DNA of 64,000 nt from JAJDFU01 sp964641965 (GCA_964641965.1 CAZXLD010000001.1:158129-222128), one strand, 5' to 3'. Counted from the stretch's first letter, positions 51,889 through 61,053 are shown. Notes: a model not told the origin generated them from the sequence alone. Numbers and translations are program-made.

Positions 51889-52656
51889 TTACGCTGTTGC
51901 GCGCTCGCGAACGTCGCTGGTTGCAACATTGGTTTTGCTAACCGCAAGGCTGTAGATTACCAATCCGAAACCAATTTTGTTAATGGCATCACCAATATTG
52001 TAGATAATGTCCATGGCTTCGATCTGAAGTACCCCACGAAGAAGGCCATCCGTTTCGATTGCCATATAACCAATTGGATAGATCGCCCAACCTACGAATA
52101 CAAACCATGCCAATGTGCTAAATGCGCGCTGGAGCTTTGGATCGTTGGAGTTGTTGGATAGTCTTTTGGCAGAACCAAACCATACCTCATAAAGAATTCC
52201 AACATAACCTACAGTAGAGATCGCACCCCAAAGTGCAGAGCTTTCACGGAATACGGTTTCACCCAAGTATCCGGCAACAAGCATCAGCAAGGAATAACCG
52301 ATCATCTTCCACAACAGCCCTTGCTTAGCACCGAATGCCTTCAGAATCAAATAGAATTCGACACACATTAAAGGAACTGTCAGGATCCAGTCGATGTAAC
52401 GGAAAGAAGTTGGAGAAGTACCGTTAGTGGCCCAATAGTCACGCATGTAGTAGTAGTGTACTGCTGCAATAAAGGTGATCAAGCCGGCAATAAGCATGGA
52501 ATCTTTCCACTTACCATCCAACCGTCCGTACTGGAAGAAAAAGAAAACAGTAGCGGCTGCCATAGCCATAGAACCAATGAAAAAGGTAAACCCAACATAG
52601 TCCCCTTCCTGAAGGGTCGCCATGAACAAGGGTTCGAGATTTACTAATGTGTTCAT
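51889..52656 (-). CDS. Proteorhodopsin, outward proton pump (DTE motif)
   Basis: A 255-residue seven-helix microbial rhodopsin. Helix C reads RYIDWILTVPLMCVEFYL, giving Asp89 (acceptor), Thr93 and Glu100 (donor), the DTE set of proton pumps. Residue Met97 occupies the spectral tuning site; Leu or Met there goes with green absorption. His67 pairs with Asp89 as in proteorhodopsin, and the retinal lysine is Lys227 (DAINKIGFG). Gly153 in helix E replaces a bulky residue and may open a carotenoid-binding window. It follows crtY by 126 bp. No retinal-forming blh gene is in this window. Confidence 0.96.
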   Translation of the reverse strand: MNTLVNLEPLFMATLQEGDYVGFTFFIGSMAMAAATVFFFFQYGRLDGKWKDSMLIAGLITFIAAVHYYYMRDYWATNGTSPTSFRYIDWILTVPLMCVEFYLILKAFGAKQGLLWKMIGYSLLMLVAGYLGETVFRESSALWGAISTVGYVGILYEVWFGSAKRLSNNSNDPKLQRAFSTLAWFVFVGWAIYPIGYMAIETDGLLRGVLQIEAMDIIYNIGDAINKIGFGLVIYSLAVSKTNVATSDVRERATA

Positions 52657-52782
52657 TGTGAATGATTTTGTTAAATTGTGTTAAAGGCAAAGGCTTAACA
52701 TGAAGTTTGAAAAAAAGTTTATGCTAAGTGTTGTTATCGTTTCCTGATTGACTCGATTCTAGCTCAATAAATTCAAGCGTTT

Positions 52783-54036
52783 TTATTTAGGTAGTGCTTC
52801 TCTGACCTGACCTTTCCTACCCTTGGATATTCCTATTCTCGATGTTTTTCCCAGTGATATTCCCCTCCTCACCCAGTCCAGATGGGGTGCAAGGTAAATT
52901 TTGACAATAGCTCTTAGAAATGGTTTGATGGGTAATGTGCTGAAAATCAGCGCCTCTTGGCCAATGTGTGATTTCTCGTCCAGAAAGGTGAAAATCGTTT
53001 CCACAGGGTTGTTCAAAAACAACTTGCTGAAAATAGGTCTCGCTTCTTTGCCTTCCCGGGATAGGATGTGCAACAAAAGACGATCATAAAAATGAAACCT
53101 CCCTTTCTTACTTGATTCCAGCTTGGGGTGGTTTTTATCTTCTAGCTGCTTAACCAGCTTTTGTGTCTGTTCCTGGATCGTTAGAAAAGCATAACCCGTT
53201 GTTGGCTTAACTGCTCCTCCTCTGGTACCAATTTGAATCACTTGTCTGGAAGGTGAAGCGGGTATTTCTGCATCGGTCATTGGAATAATGCCAGACTCTT
53301 CTTCCAGTATGGCATAGGAGTTTACATTCAAATAGTTGTGAATATAATCCTGAATGACTTTGGCGTAGTGTGCTTCAGCGCAGAGATTGGGGGAAAATAA
53401 AGTGTATTCAACCAAGGCTTTATTTGGAGCATACGGAAGCACATACAAGAAGCCAGCATACCCCTCTTGTTCGACCCGAAAGTCCATTAACGTCACCTGT
53501 TCGGTATCGAAAGCTTCAGCAAATGTTTCAATGACCCACCCCTTAAAATGTTGCAACAAAAAAGAGTGCCCGTCTTGAAACAAGGATCTATCATTGGCCA
53601 AGTATCTGGAATCGAATATATAAGTGGCGAAGAAGCGTTCACCATCCACTTGGAGACTTGCAACATTATCGCTAACACTTAGGTGTTGTATTTCCCCGAT
53701 TTTGATTTCAAATTGAGATGAGGCATTGATCTTATTGTAGATCAGGTTGTAGTAATCAATTGAGGAAATTTGTCGGTAGGTATGTCTTTTTAATTCAGCT
53801 ATTTCACTACCCTTATTTGAATGGAACGCAACTTTACTCCATTCAAATGATGTGATCTCATCCCACTCGGAAGCTCCCTCGTGCCAGAAGCACCAAGTTC
53901 GATCATTGGACCTTTTTCGTTCCCGATCAACGAGGAGAACCTTTTTTGTGCTAAGGGATGGTGAGTTTAGAATCCTCCATGCCATGCTAAGGCCTGCACA
54001 TCCTGCACCTGCAATAATGTAGTCGTAAGTACTCAA
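52783..54036 (-). CDS. crtY: Lycopene beta-cyclase
   Basis: A 417-residue flavoprotein that cyclises lycopene to beta-carotene, the precursor of retinal. The dinucleotide-binding start is DYIIAGAGCAGLSMAW, followed by VLLVDRERKRSNDRTWCFW. The family block QIGTRGGAVKPTTGYAFLTIQEQ lies about residue 270. Length fits CrtY/CrtL-type cyclases. Placed upstream of the rhodopsin gene on the same strand, it very probably serves chromophore supply. It starts 53 bp after the fadJ-like stop. Confidence 0.94.
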   Translation of the reverse strand: MSTYDYIIAGAGCAGLSMAWRILNSPSLSTKKVLLVDRERKRSNDRTWCFWHEGASEWDEITSFEWSKVAFHSNKGSEIAELKRHTYRQISSIDYYNLIYNKINASSQFEIKIGEIQHLSVSDNVASLQVDGERFFATYIFDSRYLANDRSLFQDGHSFLLQHFKGWVIETFAEAFDTEQVTLMDFRVEQEGYAGFLYVLPYAPNKALVEYTLFSPNLCAEAHYAKVIQDYIHNYLNVNSYAILEEESGIIPMTDAEIPASPSRQVIQIGTRGGAVKPTTGYAFLTIQEQTQKLVKQLEDKNHPKLESSKKGRFHFYDRLLLHILSREGKEARPIFSKLFLNNPVETIFTFLDEKSHIGQEALIFSTLPIKPFLRAIVKIYLAPHLDWVRRGISLGKTSRIGISKGRKGQVREALPK

Positions 54037-54089
54037 TCTATTTTAGCCTCTTTGGCTGATTTACCAATGCTTGGGAAAAAGACAATAGA

Positions 54090-56225
54090 TTAAGCTATTT
54101 GTTCAGCATTTCTGCCAATAATTTTCCAAATCTTTCTTGGAACACGGAACCTTGGACCAAATTGATTTTGAAGAACTTGGCACTTTGCCATAAATTCTTC
54201 CTTTCCCTGATTAATAATGTATTGGATCACTCCACCTTTGTCTGCTGGGAACCCCCAGCCATAAATGCTGCCCAGGTTCGCTTCCGGAGCAAGTCGAATA
54301 ACACCTTCCTGCAGGCACCAAACCGCTTCCAACGCCTGAGCAATAAGCATTCGATCAGTCAATTCCGCTGTGGAATAGTGTCCATTCTTAACTTTGTAAA
54401 TCGAGCTTAATTCTGCCCAAAGCCTTTGGGGGGCTCCCAATTCATCGTATTCGTAAAATCCTGCTCTTTTACTTATTCCTTTTCGTTCGTATTCCTCTAA
54501 CAAGCAGGTTAAAACACTGACTGCCGGGTGTTGAATGTAATTTTTACCATAGTGTGCTGCTGCTTGATTTTCATATTTTAGGGCAAGATCCAGGCCCAAA
54601 CGATCAGCCATTCGAAGAGGCCCTTCTGGTAGTCCCGATAAGCGGCCGGCGTATTCAATCAATGGAGCAGGAACACCTTCTTGCAACATGGTAATTCCTT
54701 CCAGCAAATAGGTGTTTTGGACCCGAGCTGCAAAAAAGCCCCAATCATCCTTAACTATTATGGGAACTTTACCGATCTGCATTACAAAATCAAAAGAGCG
54801 TGCAACTGTTTCTTCAGAGGTATGCTGACCGCGAACGATTTCGACCAGCGGCACTTGATCGGCAGGATGAAAAAAGTGCAGCCCAATATATTGTTGTGGG
54901 TGTTGAGTACCTTCTGCCAGTTCTGTAATAGGAATGGAAATGGTATTGGTTGCAAACAGGGAGAATTCATCCAAAAATTCCTCGGCCTCTCGCGTAACTT
55001 TTCGTTTCACACCAGGGTGTTCAAATACAGCTTCAATGATCACGTCACACTGAGCGAAATCGGAAGATTGTTCGGTTGTTGTAATTTGACTCAGCATAGC
55101 CGATTCCTGCTGCTCGTCCAGAACCCCTTTTTCCTTGTCTTCGTTTAGCTTGTTTCTCACGAAGTCCCGACCGCGTTCGGCAACCAAGGCCGAAATATCT
55201 TTTAACACAACCTGCATCTGATGCCGAAGGCAAGCCAAAGCAATTCCCGACCCCATCCGGCCGGCTCCGATAATTCCAACCCTTTTAGGCCGAAAGCGTC
55301 CATATCCTTTTGGGCGGTTTGGCCCTTCAAAAAGAATATGTCGATCAAAGTAAAGGGCCTGGATTAGATTTCGGGTCTGAGGTCGGCTGAGGTTGAACGC
55401 ATAATATCTGCTCTCCAGCCGACTGGCAGTATCAAAATCCACCTTTGCTCCCTTTTCTAGTACTAATAGAATTGTTTCTAGTGCTTTTTGCTGTGGATGA
55501 TTGTCTTTTCGTAGTTGGGCCAGCTGGAGTTGCAAAAAAGAAGCTAAGTCTGGTGTCCTGGAATCCCCGAAGGGAATGCCTGCATCCGGCTGATCCCAGG
55601 GGCGTCTTCCATCCGGTTTGGAAAACAACCATTGTTTGGCCTTTTCCATCATTTCCTTCTGGTCCCTGGCGAGTTCATCGATCAATCCAATTTGGAGAGC
55701 TTCTCCGGGAGGGTAGGGTCTTCCGCTGCTGAGAATCGAATAGGTGGCTGCAATTCCTTTCAACCACAGTAATCGAATAATCCCTCCAGCCCCCGGGGTA
55801 AGCCCAAAATTTATTTCAGGGAAACCCAGCCGAATTTCGGGTTTGTTTAAAGCAACTCGGTGGTGGCAGGCCAGCGCCATCTCAAACCCTGGACCTAAAG
55901 CCGATCCATTGATCGCTGCCACCACAGGTACTCCCGGGCGCTCAAGTTCACGGAGAAACAGTTTCATGCGCTCCGCAGTACTGTATATTTCTTCGGGATT
56001 ATCAACTTGTAAAAGCGAATCGAGACCGCCTCCCGATAGGAAAGTTCTTTTGGCAGAAGTAAAGATCACCCCCCTTAATCTTCCTTTTTCTTTTTCTAAT
56101 TGAAGACGCTGCAGAACCGGAAGGAAACTGGTCCACATTTGATGGTTGATGACGTTGGACCTTGTTCCTTCCATATCGAAAGTCAGGGTCACAATATTAT
56201 TGGTGTCTTTTTGATATCGGATCAT
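54090..56225 (-). CDS. fadJ: Fused enoyl-CoA hydratase / 3-hydroxyacyl-CoA dehydrogenase
   Basis: A 711-residue bifunctional beta-oxidation enzyme. The hydratase part (about 1-190) has AAINGSALGPGFEMALACHHRVA and GFPEINFGLTPGAGGIIRL with both catalytic Glu residues. The dehydrogenase part (about 310-600) has the NAD-binding RVGIIGAGRMGSGIALA, LHFFHPADQVPLVEIVRG with the catalytic His, and GKVPIIVKDDWGFFAARV. It lies one base downstream of a thiolase-like gene. FadJ and FadB are not easily told apart by sequence alone; the symbol is by family. Confidence 0.92.
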   Translation of the reverse strand: MIRYQKDTNNIVTLTFDMEGTRSNVINHQMWTSFLPVLQRLQLEKEKGRLRGVIFTSAKRTFLSGGGLDSLLQVDNPEEIYSTAERMKLFLRELERPGVPVVAAINGSALGPGFEMALACHHRVALNKPEIRLGFPEINFGLTPGAGGIIRLLWLKGIAATYSILSSGRPYPPGEALQIGLIDELARDQKEMMEKAKQWLFSKPDGRRPWDQPDAGIPFGDSRTPDLASFLQLQLAQLRKDNHPQQKALETILLVLEKGAKVDFDTASRLESRYYAFNLSRPQTRNLIQALYFDRHILFEGPNRPKGYGRFRPKRVGIIGAGRMGSGIALACLRHQMQVVLKDISALVAERGRDFVRNKLNEDKEKGVLDEQQESAMLSQITTTEQSSDFAQCDVIIEAVFEHPGVKRKVTREAEEFLDEFSLFATNTISIPITELAEGTQHPQQYIGLHFFHPADQVPLVEIVRGQHTSEETVARSFDFVMQIGKVPIIVKDDWGFFAARVQNTYLLEGITMLQEGVPAPLIEYAGRLSGLPEGPLRMADRLGLDLALKYENQAAAHYGKNYIQHPAVSVLTCLLEEYERKGISKRAGFYEYDELGAPQRLWAELSSIYKVKNGHYSTAELTDRMLIAQALEAVWCLQEGVIRLAPEANLGSIYGWGFPADKGGVIQYIINQGKEEFMAKCQVLQNQFGPRFRVPRKIWKIIGRNAEQIA

Positions 56226-56226
56226 G

Positions 56227-57438
56227 TCATTGTAGCCATTCGATTATACATGCTCCGCCCAAACCCGTATATCCAGCCAGGGCAGCCAAGCCTATTTTTC
56301 GTTTGTTGATTTCCATGGTGGACAGTAATCGACTGATCATTAAGGAGGCCGCTGATCCACCGGCCAAGCCAAGGATGAGTTCTCCTCCTCCTTCATTAAA
56401 TCGATCTGGAGGAATTTTCAATTCTTGTTGGAAATAGAGGCTAACGGCAGCAAAATTTTCCAAACAAGCCCAGGTTTCAATAGCTGATGCAGTTAATCCG
56501 GCTTTTCTCAAGGCCTGGTGAGTGGCCATAAGGGCGCCTTGGAATGGATCCTCGATAGATCCGCCGGTAATTTCCAGTGCAAGTATTCTGGCAACGGGAG
56601 AAGCCATTGAACCGGCATTATCTGCCTGATTGCCCAACAGTAGAATAGAAGCACCGTCAGCAGGGGGTGCAGTGGAAAAAAGTGTGTGCTCGTGATGAAT
56701 TTGCTCTAATTCAGGAAAAAAATCTTGTGCTAGGCTATCCAAGCCTTTTTTTCCGTCAAGTCCAAAAATCGGCTTTGCATGTTGTCTTTTTTCGGGATCG
56801 ATTCGGTCTTCGGGAATTTCATTTGCCACAGCAATCTCCAGGCCATTTGCATCGCATACTGGAATAATTCGGTGAGTGTTTATTCGTGTGCCCTTTTTTG
56901 ATTCTGCTTTTGCCTGGGATGCGGCTGTAAATTGATCTAATGCTGTTCTTTCGAGTCCGTAACGAGTGGCTAGGAGGTCCGCAGCAAGACCGGGTGGAAG
57001 AACCAGACCGGAGGATAATTGCCCCAGGTCCGTTTGCCAGGGGTCGGATGGGAGCAAAGCCCGAAGCCTGGAAAAGCTATCGACCCCACCTACCAACTGC
57101 CAGTGGGCCTTACCTGTTATTGAGAGCATAGAATGGGCTGCAGCAATAGCTCCCCAGCCGCAAGTTTCCGTGCCATAGTGGCAGTGGCCAGTTGACTCCG
57201 GATTATATCCGGCAGACAATAATGCAATGCGCGCCAAATCACCTCCTTGTCCGTAAATTGGATGTGTGGTCGCCAAATGGAGTCCCTGAATAGATTTCAA
57301 CTCAACCTGATTTCTATTCTTTAGGTGTTGAAGCAACTGCACAACTAAATCCAAAGGGGGAACTTCGTATAATGTGCCTTCTGCCAAGCCGGGGGAAAGC
57401 GGAGTGTGCAGGGCATCATAAACAAATACTTCAGCCAT
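56227..57438 (-). CDS. Thiolase-like protein with altered active site
   Basis: A 403-residue thiolase-superfamily protein. The nucleophile region is kept: TETCGWGAIAAAHSML with Cys93. Two other catalytic elements differ from canonical thiolases: the GHP motif is GLA (357-359, in ELILGLAGGSAAS), so the active-site His is absent, and the C-terminal Cys position aligns to Ala388 (LAGYTGLGGACIIE). The NEAFAA motif reads LENFAA. Position directly before fadJ suggests a beta-oxidation role, but it may instead be a structural or condensing partner. An ordinary FadA should exist elsewhere if this copy is inactive in thiolysis. Confidence 0.85.
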   Translation of the reverse strand: MAEVFVYDALHTPLSPGLAEGTLYEVPPLDLVVQLLQHLKNRNQVELKSIQGLHLATTHPIYGQGGDLARIALLSAGYNPESTGHCHYGTETCGWGAIAAAHSMLSITGKAHWQLVGGVDSFSRLRALLPSDPWQTDLGQLSSGLVLPPGLAADLLATRYGLERTALDQFTAASQAKAESKKGTRINTHRIIPVCDANGLEIAVANEIPEDRIDPEKRQHAKPIFGLDGKKGLDSLAQDFFPELEQIHHEHTLFSTAPPADGASILLLGNQADNAGSMASPVARILALEITGGSIEDPFQGALMATHQALRKAGLTASAIETWACLENFAAVSLYFQQELKIPPDRFNEGGGELILGLAGGSAASLMISRLLSTMEINKRKIGLAALAGYTGLGGACIIEWLQ

Positions 57439-57603
57439 AGTGGAGATCCTGTGTATGGATAGGGCGATGTACGCCTTAAATTACCATTTATGATTGGGAT
57501 GATGATACCTATATCTGCTTTGTCTGATAAATCGCCTTATAGGTAGAACGAAAATGAATTTAAATGAATGAGCCTGTATCTTTAAACTAAAAGCATAGAA
57601 CGC

Positions 57604-58011
57604 ATGGCCCGTAGAAGAAGAAAAATGACCCCATTTGCTCGGTTCCTGATTGTGATGTTGATTTTGGTTCCTGCGGCCTTTATCGGGGCCTCCCTGTTTA
57701 ATGGAGAAGACCCAATGGATAATTTTAGGAGGCTTTTGGGACAAGAAAATACATCTGCTGAATCGATCGAACAAGTAGAGATAAATAAGAAACCAGTAGA
57801 AAATACAATTGCGGAGGAGACCACTTCTGTAGAGGAACTACCATCCACTATCCGTGAGGGACAATTGTCTAACTCCGAAGTAGAAACGCTTCAAAACCGA
57901 ATCCGCAACCTGGAGCAGATACAGGAAGCCATGAAGGAACAATTGGAGATACTGGAGGAAAGAGTCATGGATTTAGAACAGGGCAAATCTGCCTCTCCAT
58001 CTGTTAACTAG
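57604..58011 (+). CDS. Small membrane-anchored coiled-coil protein
   Basis: A 135-residue protein of no known family. A basic N-terminus (MARRRRKM) and a membrane helix (FLIVMLILVPAAFIGASLF, about 13-32) are followed by a polar spacer and a coiled coil (VETLQNRIRNLEQIQEAMKEQLEILEERV, about 92-122). It may be an inner-membrane protein with a periplasmic coiled coil. It is divergent from the thiolase-like gene, separated by 165 bp. Confidence 0.55.
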   Translation: MARRRRKMTPFARFLIVMLILVPAAFIGASLFNGEDPMDNFRRLLGQENTSAESIEQVEINKKPVENTIAEETTSVEELPSTIREGQLSNSEVETLQNRIRNLEQIQEAMKEQLEILEERVMDLEQGKSASPSVN

Positions 58012-58124
58012 GGTGCATCCAACCTACATAACTCAGTAGGCAGGGGAGTGATTTATCTATCTAAATCAACCGCTGAACGAAAAGGTTGTATTATTTTGCT
58101 GCTTGCGAAACGAAAAACGCTTGC

Positions 58125-58910
58125 ATGCAACTTTCTTTATTTACCAACCTGGTTTGGATTTGGATTGGGGTAGCCTTAGTGCTGGTACCGGTCCAACTGT
58201 TTATTACGGCTCCTTACGGCCGGCACAATGCTGGTAAAAAATGGGGGCCTCAAATTGATAATCGGCTGGGTTGGATTCTGATGGAAATAGTATCCCCCCT
58301 TTGTTTCTCCTATTTTTTTCTTACTGGTCCCGTTCAGAAGTCTATTCCGATGTGGATCATCTTCAGTCTATGGGTAGCGCACTACTTAAATAGGAGTCTT
58401 ATTTTTCCGTTTCGGATTCGGACCAATGGTAAAAAAATGCCTTTAGCTATTGTAGGTTCTGCTGCTTTTTTCAATTTGGTAAATGGTTTTGTGAATGGGT
58501 ATGGGCTAGGACACTTTGGCTTTTGGCTAGACGCTGCTTCTGTTCCTTATCCGGAATGGTGGCTAGCTGATCCACGATTTTTAGGTGGGTTTCTGTTGTT
58601 CGCTGTGGGAGCCGGAATTAATGCATTTGCTGATGAAAGGCTGATGCGGTTAAGAAAACCCGGTGAGACTGGATATAAAGTTCCTAATGGATGGCTTTTC
58701 CGATTTATTTCTTGCCCCAATCACTTCGGAGAAATTTTGGAGTGGACAGGCTTTGCTATTTTATGTTGGAGTTTGCCTGCCCTTTCGTTTGCTATTTGGA
58801 CAGCCGCTAACTTAATTCCCAGGGCAATTTCACACCATAAGTGGTATCGGGATCAATTTGGAAGTACCTATCCTGCGCAAAGAAAAGCAGTCATTCCCTT
58901 TGTGCTATAA
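58125..58910 (+). CDS. Steroid 5-alpha-reductase-like membrane enzyme
   Basis: A 261-residue multi-pass protein, start at 58125 chosen because it precedes the first helix (MQLSLFTNLVWIWIGVALVL). The C-terminal region (GYKVPNGWLFRFISCPNHFGEILEWTGFAILCWS, then HHKWYRDQFGSTYP) follows SRD5A1-type 3-oxo-5-alpha-steroid 4-dehydrogenases, including the NADPH-binding NxFGEILEW and HHxWY elements. The substrate in bacteria is unknown; fatty-acyl, isoprenoid or steroid double bonds are possibilities. It is followed by a strong hairpin. Confidence 0.85.
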   Translation: MQLSLFTNLVWIWIGVALVLVPVQLFITAPYGRHNAGKKWGPQIDNRLGWILMEIVSPLCFSYFFLTGPVQKSIPMWIIFSLWVAHYLNRSLIFPFRIRTNGKKMPLAIVGSAAFFNLVNGFVNGYGLGHFGFWLDAASVPYPEWWLADPRFLGGFLLFAVGAGINAFADERLMRLRKPGETGYKVPNGWLFRFISCPNHFGEILEWTGFAILCWSLPALSFAIWTAANLIPRAISHHKWYRDQFGSTYPAQRKAVIPFVL

Positions 58911-58944
58911 AAAAACCTCTTGCTTAAGAAAGCAGGAGGTTTTT
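58911..58944. terminator. Bidirectional rho-independent terminator
   Basis: A stem of about 14 bp (AAAACCTCTTGCTT paired with AAGCAGGAGGTTTT, including one T-G pair) with A and T runs on its two sides. It separates the reductase gene (+) from iscA (-), and works on either strand. Confidence 0.9.
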
Positions 58945-58976
58945 AGCTTTAAAACGAAGCAAGTTAGTGGCTAAAC

Positions 58977-59303
58977 TTAGACTGCAAAGCTTTCTCCACA
59001 TCCACAGGTACGAGCTGCATTAGGGTTGTTGAAATAAAATCCTTTTCCATTCAATCCCCCAGAAAACTCAAGCGTGGTGTTGCACAGGTATAGAAAACTC
59101 TTCAGATCCGTGACTACCTTTACTCCATTATCTTGGAACACTTGGTCATTCGGTTGGTCCTCATTATCAAAATCCATCTGATAGGTAAGTCCCGAGCAGC
59201 CGCCGCTTGTAACGCTCACGCGGATAAAGAAGTCTTTGGATAGCCCTTCACTATTTTTGATTTCAGCTATCTTGTTTTTTGCGCTATCTGCTACAAATAA
59301 CAT
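58977..59303 (-). CDS. iscA: Iron-sulfur assembly accessory protein (IscA/ErpA type)
   Basis: A 108-residue A-type carrier, start at 59303. An open frame to 59351 adds residues lacking family similarity. The three conserved Cys residues are C36 (TSGGCSGLTYQ), C100 and C102 (TCGCGESF). It receives or transfers iron or Fe-S clusters. It follows iscU by 64 bp in iscS-iscU-iscA. Confidence 0.92.
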   Translation of the reverse strand: MLFVADSAKNKIAEIKNSEGLSKDFFIRVSVTSGGCSGLTYQMDFDNEDQPNDQVFQDNGVKVVTDLKSFLYLCNTTLEFSGGLNGKGFYFNNPNAARTCGCGESFAV

Positions 59304-59367
59304 AAACAAACATTTTTGGGAAATTTCTATCATTGAAAAGTCCCTACTCAATCATAAGGGTAAGCTA

Positions 59368-59787
59368 CTACCCCTGCCCCTCAATTTCTACCTCAGTTTT
59401 TGCAACTTTACTCTTGCTCTGATAGTCGCTGATTGCACTTTTGATGGCGTCTTCAGCCAAGACAGAACAGTGAATTTTAACCGGAGGCAACGCCAACTCT
59501 TCAACAATATCCATATTGTCAATGGTCATAGCTTCATCAATGGTCTTGCCTTTAAGCCATTCCGTAGCCAAGGAAGATGAAGCAATCGCAGAACCACAAC
59601 CAAAGGTCTTAAATTTGGCGTCCTTGATGGTGTTATTTTTTTGATCTACTTCAATCTGGAGCCGCATCACGTCACCGCATTCAGGTGCGCCTACCAGACC
59701 AGTTCCAACATTTTCCTTGCTTTTGTCAAGAGTACCAACGTTTCTTGGATTCTTGAAGTGATCGAGTAATTTTTCAGAGTATGCCAT
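59368..59787 (-). CDS. iscU: Iron-sulfur cluster scaffold IscU
   Basis: A 139-residue scaffold. Cluster ligands are C37 (GAPECGDV, with Asp39), C64 (FGCGSAIA) and C107 (IHCSVL). The LPPVK motif (100-104), recognised by the chaperone HscA, is present even though hscA and hscB are not in this window. It follows iscS by 45 bp. Confidence 0.96.
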   Translation of the reverse strand: MAYSEKLLDHFKNPRNVGTLDKSKENVGTGLVGAPECGDVMRLQIEVDQKNNTIKDAKFKTFGCGSAIASSSLATEWLKGKTIDEAMTIDNMDIVEELALPPVKIHCSVLAEDAIKSAISDYQSKSKVAKTEVEIEGQG

Positions 59788-59832
59788 TATGATGCAATTT
59801 TTTGAACCTAATTAAATATAAAAAATTTTGAG

Positions 59833-61053
59833 CTAGTGTTCAGTCCATTCTACGGAGTCGAGATCCACGCCTTCCTTGTACATTTCCCAAATTGGGCTTA
59901 AGTCCCGCATATGAGAAACACCATTGGTCAACTTATTGATCGTGATGTCGATATCTTCCTCTGTGGTAAACCTACCCAAGCTGAAACGAATGGAAGAATG
60001 TGCCAAATCATCACCTAATCCAAGAGCAATCAATACATAAGATGGCTCCAGAGAAGCTGAGGTACAGGCAGACCCAGAAGAAACTGCAATATCCTGGTTA
60101 AAGGTCATCATAAGACCTTCACCTTCCACATGCTTGAAAGATAAATTGGTGACATGCGGCATCCGGCTTTCTTTGGTACCATTAATATATACCTCTTCCA
60201 GGTTTTCTAATAAGGCGTTTTCAAGTTTATCCCGGAGTTCGCTCAACCGTTCAGCATCGGCATCCATTTCCTGCATGGCAATTTCAGCAGCTTTTCCCAT
60301 ACCAACAATACCAGGCACATTAAGAGTTCCTGACCGCATACCGCGTTCATGGCCACCTCCATCCATTTGGGCTGTCACTTTCACCCGTGGATTTTTCCGA
60401 TTTACAAACAGTGCGCCTACCCCTTTAGGACCATACATCTTATGCCCTGTGAACGCCATGAGGTGAACACCAACTTCCTTTGGGTGAGTCTTAATTTTTC
60501 CAACAGCTTGTGTAGCATCACTCATGAATAGGATCCCATGCTTGGCACAAAGGTCACCGATTTCTTTCATGGGCTGAATAACACCTGTTTCATTGTTGGC
60601 CCACATAATGGAAATCAGGATGGTCTCCGGTTTAATAGCGGCTTCCAATGCTTGTAAATTGACAAGCCCATCCTCCTGAACATCCAGATAGGTAACTTCG
60701 CCACCCATCTTTTCAATTTTATTACAGGCGTCTAATACGGCCTTGTGTTCAGTTTTGAGTGTAATAATGTGATTACCCTTGCGGCGATACATTTCGAAAA
60801 CACCTTTCAGCGCCAGATTGTCGGATTCAGTGGCACCTGAGGTAAAAATGATTTCTCTTGGATCAGCGTCCAATAATTTAGCAATTTGCTCCCGCGAGTA
60901 GTCTACGGCTTCCTCAGCTTCCCATCCAAACGGGTGATTCCGGCTGGCAGCATTGCCGGGATGCTCATAAAAGTATGGCAACATGGCATCTACAACTCTC
61001 GGGTCAGTAGGGGTAGTTGCATTGTTGTCCAGGTATATTTTCCGGGTTGACAT
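59833..61053 (-). CDS. iscS: Cysteine desulfurase IscS
   Basis: A 406-residue PLP enzyme that removes sulfur from cysteine for cluster assembly. N-terminal YLDNNATTPTDPRV, the PLP region AFTGHKMYGPKGVGALF with the Schiff-base Lys, and the sulfur-carrying Cys in SSGSACTSASLEPS are all visible. First gene of the isc operon. No iscR is nearby, so regulation may differ from the enterobacterial model. Confidence 0.97.
   Translation of the reverse strand: MSTRKIYLDNNATTPTDPRVVDAMLPYFYEHPGNAASRNHPFGWEAEEAVDYSREQIAKLLDADPREIIFTSGATESDNLALKGVFEMYRRKGNHIITLKTEHKAVLDACNKIEKMGGEVTYLDVQEDGLVNLQALEAAIKPETILISIMWANNETGVIQPMKEIGDLCAKHGILFMSDATQAVGKIKTHPKEVGVHLMAFTGHKMYGPKGVGALFVNRKNPRVKVTAQMDGGGHERGMRSGTLNVPGIVGMGKAAEIAMQEMDADAERLSELRDKLENALLENLEEVYINGTKESRMPHVTNLSFKHVEGEGLMMTFNQDIAVSSGSACTSASLEPSYVLIALGLGDDLAHSSIRFSLGRFTTEEDIDITINKLTNGVSHMRDLSPIWEMYKEGVDLDSVEWTEH

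Noticed and set aside
51889..52656. Rhodopsin considered as a sodium pump (NDQ) or chloride pump (NTQ)
   Set aside because: Helix C has Asp89, Thr93 and Glu100 (DTE), which indicates an outward proton pump, despite the presence of Na+-NQR genes nearby.
56227..57438. Thiolase-like gene considered a pseudogene
   Set aside because: The frame is open for 403 codons with normal length and intact fold motifs; changes are limited to specific active-site positions.
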